Source: DATJPR01 sp035506295 (GTDB lineage Bacteria > Bacteroidota > Ignavibacteria > UBA10030 > UBA6906). Taken from it: a stretch of 64,000 nt of DNA. The position numbers were made by a program, and so were the translations under genes. Shown one piece after another: positions 52,781 to 61,452 of the stretch (position 1 is its first letter; each line of letters begins with the position of its first letter). The stretch covers positions 1 through 64,000 of the forward strand of contig DATJPR010000044.1 in NCBI GenBank assembly GCA_035506295.1. Reading direction: 5' to 3'. A model generated the notes under the pieces. It was not told the DNA's origin. It saw only the letters and a list, made by a program, of their open reading frames with translations, and searched no databases.

Positions 52781-54214
52781 ATGCAGCACCTGATCACTCC
52801 ATCGGCGGGCAGCGTGTTGTCGTATGCGTTCTCCAGCGCCTACCTCTCCGCGAAGGCATTTGCCGTAAATCGGATCAAATACGGTCGCGACTTCCGTGAG
52901 ACCGTGGCGGAACTGGAGAAGTGCCGCAGGTGCTCGCCGTCCGACCTCGAGGCCGTCCGGGACGAAAAACTCCGGGCCCTTCTCAAGCATGCATATCTGA
53001 ACGTTCCATACTACAGGGATCAGTTTCGCAGACTCCGCCTGACGCCGGAAGACTTTCGGACAGCGAAGGATCTGAAGAAGCTCCCGATATTGACAAAGGA
53101 TGATCTCCGTTCACAGCCGGACGCGTTTGTCGCAAGGGACTTCCCCAAGGCGGCACTGGCATCCGGGTGGACGACCGGCTCTACGGGGACGCCTATCAAT
53201 GCGCTCCGCGACAGGCGGTCCATAGTGTTTGAGAGTGCGGCCATTTGGCGACAACGGCACCTGGCCGGTGTATCGCTCCACGACCGCAGGGCAGCGGTCT
53301 GGGGAACCATTTGGAACAATACGATTGTGCGCTCAGCCCAGCATCGGCCTCCGTATTGGCGCCACAATGCCGCTGACCGGCAATTGCTCCTTTCCTATTA
53401 TCACATATCGAAGGAGACTTTCCCGCTTTATGTTGAGCGACTGGCGAGATTCCAACCAGCGTTTATCGAGGGATTTCCCTCGACAATTCTCCTTCTTGCT
53501 GAATTCCTCAACAAAATTGGCTCCACAATTCCGATGAAGGCAGTTTTCACATCGTCAGAGCGGCTCTATGACGTGCATCGTGAATTAATAGAAAAGAGCT
53601 TTCAAGCGAAGGTGTTCGACCTCTATGGCCAATCCGAGCGGGTTGTTATGGCCACAGAATGCGAGATTCATAATGGCCTTCACGTCAACCCCGAATATGG
53701 AATCATGGAAATCCTCGAAAATGGAGAGGACGTTCGGCCTGGGGAGTCCGGAGAAATAGTTGGCACAGGATTAAACAATTACGGCATGCCGCTCATCAGA
53801 TATAGAACTGGGGATGTTGCAACGCTTGCCGAAGGCCCATGCCCCTGCGGCTGGGAAACCCCTCTCCTTCACGAAATTGAGGGGAGAGGCGCTGACCTGA
53901 TTCTTACGCCCGAGGGGAGGATCGTGCCGGGCAACGGCTTGATGATGGCCTTGCACGGCATTCGGAACGTCTCACGGACGCAGGTCGTACAAGATTCGCG
54001 CGATCACTTGACCGTCCGCGTCGTGGCTGAGGATCGCAGCGCAGACATTGACGGGCCGGCGATCATCCGGAACCTCCACGCCTGTGTCGGGGAAGCCATG
54101 CATATCGACGTGGAATCTGTTGAGGCAATCGCCGATCCTTCGCATACCAAGCAACGCTGGGTGGTCTCGAATATTCCCAACATGTTCACCGGGGAAAGCG
54201 TTTCGCGTCATTGA
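52781..54214 (+). CDS. CapK/PaaK-like adenylate-forming enzyme
   Basis: This protein resembles phenylacetate-CoA ligase and the CapK capsule protein. Enzymes of this class activate a carboxyl group as an acyl-adenylate for transfer. The 477 residues include the ATP-binding TTGSTGTP at residues 131-138, LDRRAAVWGT-like core segments, the DLYGQSERVV motif and the YRTGDVATL hinge region. In a capsule cluster it may activate uronic acids or amino acids for amide linkage; this is inference. The DNA in the middle (about 53390-53860) is lower in GC than either end. AGGA precedes the ATG. Confidence 0.85.
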   Translation: MQHLITPSAGSVLSYAFSSAYLSAKAFAVNRIKYGRDFRETVAELEKCRRCSPSDLEAVRDEKLRALLKHAYLNVPYYRDQFRRLRLTPEDFRTAKDLKKLPILTKDDLRSQPDAFVARDFPKAALASGWTTGSTGTPINALRDRRSIVFESAAIWRQRHLAGVSLHDRRAAVWGTIWNNTIVRSAQHRPPYWRHNAADRQLLLSYYHISKETFPLYVERLARFQPAFIEGFPSTILLLAEFLNKIGSTIPMKAVFTSSERLYDVHRELIEKSFQAKVFDLYGQSERVVMATECEIHNGLHVNPEYGIMEILENGEDVRPGESGEIVGTGLNNYGMPLIRYRTGDVATLAEGPCPCGWETPLLHEIEGRGADLILTPEGRIVPGNGLMMALHGIRNVSRTQVVQDSRDHLTVRVVAEDRSADIDGPAIIRNLHACVGEAMHIDVESVEAIADPSHTKQRWVVSNIPNMFTGESVSRH

Positions 54215-54313
54215 ACGCTCGCGAGGCGGCGGCACACCGGCGCGGTCGGCGAATTCGGTGTGTCAGGACATCCTTCATTAGAGAACCTAAAAGGCAGGAC
54301 GCCCGAAGATTCC

Positions 54314-56269
54314 ATGGATGTGCGCTGGTACCTCCGCCGTCTTTCGCTCATGTCCCCACCTGAGATTGCGTATCGATGCGCATTCTCTGTCGGTCTGGCG
54401 ATCAGGAAGGCTGCGTTTCATCTCCAGGCCCGGCCACCCCATCCCGTGCATGCCGAACCGAATCCCGTCGCACTGTTTCCGCACCTGGCAGACAAAGCAC
54501 ACATCCTGGATGTGGCCAGAAGAGTCTATTCCTGGTCACCCGCATCTGCAGATCGCATTCTCGCGCATGAGTTTTCGTTTTTCGCACTGCAGCAAAGAAA
54601 CTTTGGACCCTCGATCCCATGGAATACCGATATTCTGAACGGGGTGACGGCTCCCCTTCAGTACGGGCCTGCCATGGATTACCGGGACACATCGCTTTGC
54701 GGCGACATCAAGTATCTCTGGGAGCCGAATCGGTTCCTGCACCTCCCGGAGCTCGCGAAGGGCTTCTACATGACCGGCGATCACCGCTATGCCGACGAAG
54801 TATTTCGTCAGATCGATTCGTGGATCGAGGCATGTCCCTGTCCCCGCGGCCCGAACTGGTCAAGTGCGCTTGAAGTCGCGATCCGGCTCATCAACTGGTG
54901 TGTGACGCACGAAATTCTCGCGCAAACAGAGGTTGATCCGTTCGTGCGGTATCCCGACTCCTACAAGAAATGGATGGGATCGATCGGCGACCATCTCCGG
55001 TTTTTGAAACGGCACCGGTCTCGATATTCATCGGCCAACAATCATCTGATCGGCGAACTCACGGGGCTGTTCATCGGTTCTGCCTGCTTCAGTCTTCCCG
55101 GATCCAGAGGAGATCTTTCGGGGATTCGCGATCTGCTTGAAACTGAAGCGCTCCGCCAGCATTGGCCTGACGGGATCAACAAGGAACAAGCTGTCCGGTA
55201 CCAGGCATTCGTATTCGAATTCCTCCTGCTGGCGGGGATCACCGGCGCGAGAATTGGATATCCTTTTTCAAATGCTTACTGGGACGTTCTCCGACGGTCC
55301 GCGGAGTATATCCGGTCGCTCTCCGAACTGATGGGATACGTGCCGGCGCTCGGGGATGATGATGAGGGCAAGGTCGTGTCGCTGGATGGGTCGCTGGACA
55401 TCTATCGGACGATGCTCGCAGAGGCTGCGCGGGCTTTCGGGCAGGAGTCCCTTGGATGCGTTCGGGCAGATTCCTCAGAGGAAGGCTTCTGGCTTGTGGG
55501 CGACGGCCCTCCGGTTCACTCTGTCGGAGCATTCGACGATGAGCCGAGACTGGCCTTTCCGGAAGGAGGCATGTTCTTTCTTCGAGGCGGAGGAGCGACG
55601 CTCGCGTTCGATTGCGGTCCGCTGGGGTATCTTTCGCTTGCCGCTCACGGGCATGCCGACGCCCTCAGCATTCTCCTTTCGTACAAGGGGATGCCAATAC
55701 TCGTGGATGCGGGGACCTATGCGTATCACACGCATCCGGAATGGCGCAGATATTTCCGGGGTACCTTTGCCCACAACACGGTGCGGCTTGACGGCCAGGA
55801 CCAATCGCTCATGGGGGGAAATTTCATGTGGCTGCAAAAGGCACGCGCCCAACTACACAAGAATGAAGGAGATACGTTGAAAGGGTCTCATGACGGGTAT
55901 GCACGGTTTTCGGATCCCGTTATCCATACTCGGGAAGTGAATTTTGACAGCAATAGCGGTACATTCATTATTAAGGATTTTCTGGCCGGACAGGGGAATC
56001 ATACGGTTGACCTGGCATTCACGTTCTCTCCTGACTGCCGTTGTTCCTGTGATGGAAACGTCGTGCGATGTCAAAATGGCCCGGCTGCGGTGACCCTATA
56101 CGGCGACGCAGCAGTCGGGGCCCCCAAGCTTCTCCAGGGGTCCACCGCTCCCCCCGGCGGATGGTTTTCCGCCGGCCTTGACCGCAAGGCTGCGACAACG
56201 ACGGCGTGGTGGACGTGGTCAATGCAAGGAACAATGAACGTCATAACCAGGATTCATCTCGAACCATGA
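54314..56269 (+). CDS. Heparinase II/III-like (alginate lyase family) protein
   Basis: This is a predicted polysaccharide lyase of 651 residues. The helical N-terminal toroid includes EPNRFLHLPELAKGFYMTGD and SSANNHLIGELTGLFIG. The beta-sandwich C-terminal part has PEGGMFFLRGGGATLAFDCGPLG and the HGHADALS motif followed by DAGTYAYHTHPEWRRYFRGT, characteristic of heparinase II/III proteins. Such enzymes cleave uronic-acid polymers and in capsule clusters trim or release the chain. The ATG at 54314 is chosen because protein similarity begins at VRWYLRRLSLMSPPEI; its ribosome binding site is poor. Confidence 0.88.
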   Translation: MDVRWYLRRLSLMSPPEIAYRCAFSVGLAIRKAAFHLQARPPHPVHAEPNPVALFPHLADKAHILDVARRVYSWSPASADRILAHEFSFFALQQRNFGPSIPWNTDILNGVTAPLQYGPAMDYRDTSLCGDIKYLWEPNRFLHLPELAKGFYMTGDHRYADEVFRQIDSWIEACPCPRGPNWSSALEVAIRLINWCVTHEILAQTEVDPFVRYPDSYKKWMGSIGDHLRFLKRHRSRYSSANNHLIGELTGLFIGSACFSLPGSRGDLSGIRDLLETEALRQHWPDGINKEQAVRYQAFVFEFLLLAGITGARIGYPFSNAYWDVLRRSAEYIRSLSELMGYVPALGDDDEGKVVSLDGSLDIYRTMLAEAARAFGQESLGCVRADSSEEGFWLVGDGPPVHSVGAFDDEPRLAFPEGGMFFLRGGGATLAFDCGPLGYLSLAAHGHADALSILLSYKGMPILVDAGTYAYHTHPEWRRYFRGTFAHNTVRLDGQDQSLMGGNFMWLQKARAQLHKNEGDTLKGSHDGYARFSDPVIHTREVNFDSNSGTFIIKDFLAGQGNHTVDLAFTFSPDCRCSCDGNVVRCQNGPAAVTLYGDAAVGAPKLLQGSTAPPGGWFSAGLDRKAATTTAWWTWSMQGTMNVITRIHLEP

Positions 56270-56279
56270 TAGGCAGCGA

Positions 56280-57593
56280 ATGAACATCTCGGTGTTTGGG
56301 CTCGGATACGTTGGGGCCGTTACCTGCGGTTGCCTCGCAAAGCAAGGCCACACGGTCATCGGTGTTGATGTATCTCAAATCAAGGTGGATCTGATTAATG
56401 GGGGACACTCGCCTGTCGTCGAGCCTGAAATTGATGAATTGATCAAGGAAGCTGTCGTTGCCGGCAGATTGCGTGCGGTGACGGATGCGCTGGTGGCGAT
56501 CAGCGAAACCGACATCTCCTTCATCTCCGTCGGCACGCCGTCACAGCCGAATGGCAATATCGAGCTGAGGTATATCAGACAAGTGTGTATCGAGATCGGC
56601 CAGACCCTCAAGAAGACGTCCAAGCCGCACTTGATTGTCGTGCGGAGCACGATGCTGCCGGGCAGCATGCGGGGACTGGTGATCCCGACGCTCGAGGAAT
56701 ACTCGGGCCGGAAGGCGGGTCGGGATTTCAGCATCTGCTTCAATCCCGAATTCCTGAGAGAGGGCACATCCGTCTACGACTTTTTCAATCCGCCCAAGAC
56801 GGTTGTCGGCTCGGACGATCCGCGCACCGTCGGCAAACTCCGGGAGATCTATGCCGGCTTGCCGGGGCCGTTCTTTGAGACATCGATCGAGGTCAGCGAG
56901 ATGGTGAAGTACGCGGACAACTCGTTCCACGCTGTCAAGATCACGTTCGCCAATGAGATCGGCCTCGTGTGCAAGTCGCTGGGCATTGACAGCCACAAGG
57001 TCATGGACATTTTTTGCGAGGACCGCAAGCTCAACATCTCGTCCTACTATCTTAAGCCGGGGTTCGCGTACGGCGGCTCGTGCCTGCCGAAAGACGTTAA
57101 TGCGTTGCTCTATCATGCCAAGAGAATGGACCTGGAAGTCCCGCTGCTGCAGTCCCTGGTCGCGAGCAACCAGAAGCAGGTGGAAAGCGCTATCGCGCGC
57201 ATCACAGCGATGGGAAAGAAACGCATCGGCTTTCTCGGCTTCAGTTTCAAGGCCGGCACCGATGACCTTCGCGGAAGCCCCGTCGTCCAGGTGATTGAAA
57301 CGCTTGCCGGTAAAGGGTACGCCATCGCGCTCTATGACCGGAACGTCCAGATCGCGCGCCTCGTGGGGGCAAATCAGTCGTACGTGGAGCAGCACATCCC
57401 GCACGTGGCGGCGTTGATGAAGAATACACCCCAGGAAGTCGTCGCCGCCTCCGATATTGTGGTCGTGGGGAACAGCGGGGACGAATTCCGCGAGATTATC
57501 AACGGCGTGCCTACGGACAAACTTGTCCTGGATCTCGTTCGTCTTGACAGAGAATGGACCACCAAAGGGAATTATATTGGGCTCGCCTGGTAA
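56280..57593 (+). CDS. GDP-mannose 6-dehydrogenase (AlgD-like)
   Basis: This enzyme oxidises a nucleotide hexose twice to the uronate. The 437 residues follow Pseudomonas AlgD closely along their length. They start MNISVFGLGYVGAVTCGCLA, contain SPVVEPEIDELI, FNPEFLREGTSVYDFF, the catalytic Cys268 in YGGSCLPKDVNAL (the same number as AlgD), FKAGTDDLRGSP, and end with IPHVAALM and ASDIVVVGNSG. AlgD makes GDP-mannuronate, the alginate precursor. UDP-glucose as an alternative substrate is not excluded. Together with the heparinase-like gene it points to uronic acid in the polymer. The next gene starts inside its last 17 bases. Confidence 0.9.
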   Translation: MNISVFGLGYVGAVTCGCLAKQGHTVIGVDVSQIKVDLINGGHSPVVEPEIDELIKEAVVAGRLRAVTDALVAISETDISFISVGTPSQPNGNIELRYIRQVCIEIGQTLKKTSKPHLIVVRSTMLPGSMRGLVIPTLEEYSGRKAGRDFSICFNPEFLREGTSVYDFFNPPKTVVGSDDPRTVGKLREIYAGLPGPFFETSIEVSEMVKYADNSFHAVKITFANEIGLVCKSLGIDSHKVMDIFCEDRKLNISSYYLKPGFAYGGSCLPKDVNALLYHAKRMDLEVPLLQSLVASNQKQVESAIARITAMGKKRIGFLGFSFKAGTDDLRGSPVVQVIETLAGKGYAIALYDRNVQIARLVGANQSYVEQHIPHVAALMKNTPQEVVAASDIVVVGNSGDEFREIINGVPTDKLVLDLVRLDREWTTKGNYIGLAW

Positions 57594-58770
57594 GCGCGTT
57601 CTCATTATCGTCGAGAATCTTCCCGTTCCATTCGACAAGCGCGTGTGGAACGAGGCGACGACGCTGTCGGCGGCAGGATACACGGTGTCCGTCATCTGTC
57701 CCACGGGCAAGGGCTACGAATTGCGCCGTGAAGTCCTGGACAACATCGCGATCTATCGCCACCCGCTCCCGCTCGAAGGAAGCAGTGTCTTCGGGTATTT
57801 CCGCGAGTATGCCGCGGCCTTGTGGTGGGAATTCTTGCTCTCCGTGCGCGTGCTCCGCGAGCGAGGATTCGACGTCATCCATGCCTGCAACCCTCCCGAT
57901 CTGATTTTCATCATCGGCTCCTTCTACAAACTGTTCGGAAAGAAGTTTCTCTTCGACCATCACGACATCAACCCCGAACTGTATGAAGCGAAGTTCGGTC
58001 GGAAAGGCATGTTTTACCGGATCATCGTTCTTCTTGAACGATGGACGTTTAAAGCGGCGGACATATCGCTCGCGACGAACCAGTCTTACAGGGATATCGC
58101 CATCAACCGGGGAGGGATGAATCCTGCGAACGTCTACATCGTTCGCAGCGGGCCGAACCTCGACAAGTTTCATCCTGTTGCTCCGCGGGAGGAGTTGAAA
58201 CGCGGGTTCAGCTACCTTGTAGGTTACGTCGGCGTGATGGGGAAGCAAGAGGGTCTCGATTATCTCCTCCGCGCGGTACAATGCATCGTGCGCGAAAAGG
58301 GGAGAAGCGACATCTTGTTCGTCCTGATCGGGAGTGGCACGGAATTCATTACCCTGCAAAAGTATGCGGAAGAGCTCGGCGTCGGCGGGGTCGTGCGATT
58401 CACAGGACGGATCTCCGACGACGAATTGATGGCGTACTTGTGCACGGCGGACGTCTGCGTCAACCCGGACATCGCCACGCCGATGAACGACAAATCCACC
58501 ATGAACAAAATCATGGAGTACATGGCGCTGGGGAAACCCATTGTGCAGTTCGACCTGACGGAGGGACGAAGGTCAGCCGGCGATGCCTCCTTGTATGCAC
58601 GAAAGAATGACGCGGAAGATTTTGCCGACAAGATTCTTGAACTCCTCGCCGACCCGGGGAGACGAGCGGACATGGGTAACCTGGGGAAAAATCGGGTCGA
58701 ACAAGAACTGGCGTGGACGTTTTCGGCGGCGGTTCTTCTGAAAGCCTACGCGAACATCTTCGCCCCATGA
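57577..58770 (+). CDS. Glycosyltransferase family 4 (WcaI/WbuB-like)
   Basis: This is a GT4-type transferase of 397 residues. The N-terminus KRVLIIVENLPVPFDKRVW is typical of the subgroup. Other segments are FDVIHACNPPDLIF, FLFDHHDINPELYEAKFG, NVYIVRSGPNLDKF, LVGYVGVMGKQEGLDYLLRA, and MNKIMEYMALGKPIVQFDL in the donor site. The start is TTG 57577, supported by AAAGGGA at 57564-57570. A longer in-frame extension to 57457 overlaps the dehydrogenase and is rejected. Donor specificity is unknown. Confidence 0.9.
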   Translation: MGSPGKRVLIIVENLPVPFDKRVWNEATTLSAAGYTVSVICPTGKGYELRREVLDNIAIYRHPLPLEGSSVFGYFREYAAALWWEFLLSVRVLRERGFDVIHACNPPDLIFIIGSFYKLFGKKFLFDHHDINPELYEAKFGRKGMFYRIIVLLERWTFKAADISLATNQSYRDIAINRGGMNPANVYIVRSGPNLDKFHPVAPREELKRGFSYLVGYVGVMGKQEGLDYLLRAVQCIVREKGRSDILFVLIGSGTEFITLQKYAEELGVGGVVRFTGRISDDELMAYLCTADVCVNPDIATPMNDKSTMNKIMEYMALGKPIVQFDLTEGRRSAGDASLYARKNDAEDFADKILELLADPGRRADMGNLGKNRVEQELAWTFSAAVLLKAYANIFAP

Positions 58771-59100
58771 GGAAGAGACAAAGGTTCCACCAATCGTGTG
58801 ATACAGGACACCGCTTTTCCCGTCCCGATGTGTATATTACCTCAGCATCCAGATGAAGCCTTTCCCGGAGCCAGGCAATTTTCCCTCGCCTAAGACAACG
58901 TTCCAGGGCTTCGACCGCAGGCATTTCCACAGCGGTCCTGGTTTTTTTGACGAAGAACTCGACATTTCGACGATAGTCATAACGTGTTTGATTTTTCTTT
59001 TTGATAGTTGTATCTTTGGGCGATTCCGAATTCTCCTTCCTTGCTTCGGGCGCCCGGCAGTGATCACGATGTTCTTTGCGGTCTCTGGGGGTATGCAGAT
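58771..59100. other. 330-base gap upstream of the initiating transferase
   Basis: No real gene is visible; the short open frames have no recognisable protein. The only signal is a promoter-like pair at 58988-59016, suggesting that the second half of the polysaccharide locus is a separate transcript. Confidence 0.4.
58988..59016 (+). promoter_or_regulatory. Putative promoter of the WbaP-like gene
   Basis: TTGATT at 58988-58993, a 17-base spacer, and TATCTT at 59011-59016. The same bases also read TTTG, 20 bases, TATCTTTG, which fits the Bacteroidetes -33/-7 form. It is the only promoter here compatible with both types. Confidence 0.5.
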
Positions 59101-60564
59101 ATGAAGTCGCTCAAGAAACATCCGCCGTACGCGTCGATCCTGCCTGTGCTTGATGGACTCACGATCCTGGCGTGCCTGATCATAGCCATCATCCTCAGGG
59201 GACGGGAGTTTGCCGGCGAGTTCACGATCGTGGGGGAACCGCTCGACGCGGAAGTCATCTTCCTGATCTTCTTCGCCGCGGGATGCACCTTCATCTTCCG
59301 CTATCTCAATCTCTACAAGATCAACGTTATCGTCAGCGTCGCCGATCAGACGATCCGGATCGTCAAGGCGCTGGCGTTCACGGTTCTCGCTATAGCGATC
59401 CTCTCCTTCTTCACCCGCGCAAAGATCATCCTCGACAGTCGGCTGGCGATCCTGTATTTCACCCTCTCCACCTTCACGATGATGCTTGTCGGCCGGGTCG
59501 TGATTTTCCGGACGCTGTTCCTGTTTCTGACGCGCATGCGCCTGTTCAAACGCTCCGTTCTCGTGGTGGGCGCGGGAACGAGCGGAAGGAATATCGTCGC
59601 CAACATCGATATTCATGACTACCTTGGCCTCTCCGTCGTCGGATTCCTGGATGATACCCTCTCGCCCGGGACGATCGTCTACGACGGGGCGAAGGTCATC
59701 GGCAAGGTCTCGGAACTTCGCCAGATCACCGAGATCTTCGACGTCGACGAGATCCTTGTCTGTCTCGAGAATGTCACGCAGTCGCGTCTCTTCGAGGTCA
59801 TCGAAGAGAGCATCAAAACGGATCGGAGCGTCAAAATATCCTCACCGTTGTATGATGTCGTCCCGTCCCGTCTCGACATGGAAAAGTACGGCGACGTTGC
59901 CGTGGTGTCCATTTCACGGTTCGGCCCCAGCCCGGTGTTCGTCGCCTACAAGAGGACGTTCGACGCCGTGTTTGCATTCTGCGGCCTGATGCTGCTGCTC
60001 CCCGTTTTTGCGGGGATCGCCGCCGCGATTAAACTGACCTCGCGCGGGCCCGTCTTCTTTAAGCAGACGAGGATCGGCAAGGATGGCAAGCCGTTCGAGT
60101 TTTACAAGTTCCGCTCGATGACCGTCGGCAGCGATGCCGACCCGAACCGTGAACAAAAGTATGCCGAGTTGATCCGCGGGGAATTTAAAGCCAAAGACGA
60201 TGCAGCCGCGCCGCTCAAGATCGTCGACGAATCGCGCGTGACAAGAGTCGGCCGCTTCCTTCGGCTGACGAGCCTGGACGAGCTTCCCCAGCTCTTCAAC
60301 GTCCTCAAGGGCGATATGAGCCTGGTGGGACCGCGTCCATGCCTCCCGTACGAATGGAAGCACTACGAGGATTGGCACAAGAAGCGTCTCAGCGTCACTC
60401 CGGGCTGCACGGGCATGTGGCAGGTGGTCGGCCGGAGCAAGGTCAGCTTCCAGGACATGGTCATCCTCGATCTCTTCTACAGCCAGAGCGTGTCGTTCCA
60501 TCTTGACCTCTGGCTTCTGCTCAAGACCATCCCTGTCATGGTGTTGGGAAGGGGCGCCCGCTAA
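59101..60564 (+). CDS. Polyprenyl-phosphate hexose-1-phosphate transferase (WbaP-like)
   Basis: This enzyme starts repeat-unit synthesis by moving a hexose-1-phosphate from UDP-sugar to undecaprenyl phosphate. The 487 residues have four N-terminal transmembrane helices (about 10-135) and a CoA-binding-like Rossmann domain (about 145-270, VLVVGAGTSGRNIV). The C-terminal bacterial sugar transferase domain has a further helix (about 300-325), RGPVFFKQTRIGKDGKPFEFYKFRSM, LDELPQLFNVLKGDMSLVGPRP and TPGCTGMWQV. These are the WbaP/WcaJ signatures. The sugar (glucose or galactose) is not determined by eye. The ATG at 59101 opens the first helix. Confidence 0.93.
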   Translation: MKSLKKHPPYASILPVLDGLTILACLIIAIILRGREFAGEFTIVGEPLDAEVIFLIFFAAGCTFIFRYLNLYKINVIVSVADQTIRIVKALAFTVLAIAILSFFTRAKIILDSRLAILYFTLSTFTMMLVGRVVIFRTLFLFLTRMRLFKRSVLVVGAGTSGRNIVANIDIHDYLGLSVVGFLDDTLSPGTIVYDGAKVIGKVSELRQITEIFDVDEILVCLENVTQSRLFEVIEESIKTDRSVKISSPLYDVVPSRLDMEKYGDVAVVSISRFGPSPVFVAYKRTFDAVFAFCGLMLLLPVFAGIAAAIKLTSRGPVFFKQTRIGKDGKPFEFYKFRSMTVGSDADPNREQKYAELIRGEFKAKDDAAAPLKIVDESRVTRVGRFLRLTSLDELPQLFNVLKGDMSLVGPRPCLPYEWKHYEDWHKKRLSVTPGCTGMWQVVGRSKVSFQDMVILDLFYSQSVSFHLDLWLLLKTIPVMVLGRGAR

Positions 60565-60677
60565 GACCGCGTGATTCCATCGGCCGCCCCCTACCGTACG
60601 CATCCGGATTCCGGATCAGCAGTCCTGCAGGACGTGCACCCCCAAGTTCCGTATCTGCAACAACAGGAAGCGACTCC

Positions 60678-61451
60678 ATGAAAGTGGCGATTCTCGCGGG
60701 CGGCGTCGGATCACGCCTGGCGGAAGAAACAGAGGTCAAACCCAAACCGATGGTGGAAATCGGCGGGCGGCCGATCCTGTGGCACATCATGCGCCACTAT
60801 GCGCAATACCAGCTTAAGAATTTTGTGATCGCGCTCGGCTACAAAGGCGAGGTCATCAAGAAGTACATGGTGGATTACGCAAACCTCAACAGCAATTTGA
60901 CGGTCGATCTCCGCTCGGGAAAGGTGACGGCGCACGGCGGGTTCCGGCCGGATTGGACCGTGGAACTGGTGGACACCGGCATCTCGACGTTGACCGGTGG
61001 ACGGATCAAGAGGCTCGCGCCGTACATCGGCAACGAAACATTCATGCTCACATGGGGAGACGGTGTCTCGGACGTGAACCTCGACGACCTGCTCGCATTC
61101 CATCGCAGCCACGGGAAAATCGCCACGCTGACCGCCGTTCGCCCGACGGCACGGTTCGGCCACCTCGTATTCGACGGCGACCAGGTCTCGCAGTTCTCGG
61201 AGAAGCCCCAGACGATGGAGGGGTGGATCAACGGGGCGTTTTTCGTCCTTGAACCGAAAGTGTTCGACTACATTGCCGGCGACGAAACGCAATGGGAACG
61301 AGAGCCGATGGAACGCCTGGCGGCCGACGGCCAGCTTATGGCGTACCGGCACACGTCGTTCTGGCAGTGTATGGACACGCTGCGCGACAAGCGCCTGCTG
61401 GAAGATCTCTGGCAGGCCGGCAAAGCGCCTTGGAAAACCTGGGAGGATTGA
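60678..61451 (+). CDS. rfbF: Glucose-1-phosphate cytidylyltransferase (RfbF-like)
   Basis: RfbF makes CDP-glucose from CTP and glucose-1-phosphate, opening the CDP-deoxyhexose pathway. The 257 residues have the nucleotidyltransferase motif ILAGGVGSRLAEETEVKPKPMVEIGG and the ALGYKGEVIKKY segment. FMLTWGDGVSDVNLDDLLAFH is characteristic of RfbF/DdhA and GWINGAFFVLEP lies further on. The length is typical. GGAAG precedes the ATG. The expected partner CDP-glucose 4,6-dehydratase (RfbG/DdhB) is not next to it; the following gene is a different short-chain dehydrogenase. Confidence 0.92.
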   Translation: MKVAILAGGVGSRLAEETEVKPKPMVEIGGRPILWHIMRHYAQYQLKNFVIALGYKGEVIKKYMVDYANLNSNLTVDLRSGKVTAHGGFRPDWTVELVDTGISTLTGGRIKRLAPYIGNETFMLTWGDGVSDVNLDDLLAFHRSHGKIATLTAVRPTARFGHLVFDGDQVSQFSEKPQTMEGWINGAFFVLEPKVFDYIAGDETQWEREPMERLAADGQLMAYRHTSFWQCMDTLRDKRLLEDLWQAGKAPWKTWED

Positions 61452-61452
61452 T

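Noticed and set aside
58853..59104. 83-residue + strand frame before the WbaP-like gene
   Set aside because: It contains the predicted promoter and has no domain; treated as non-coding.
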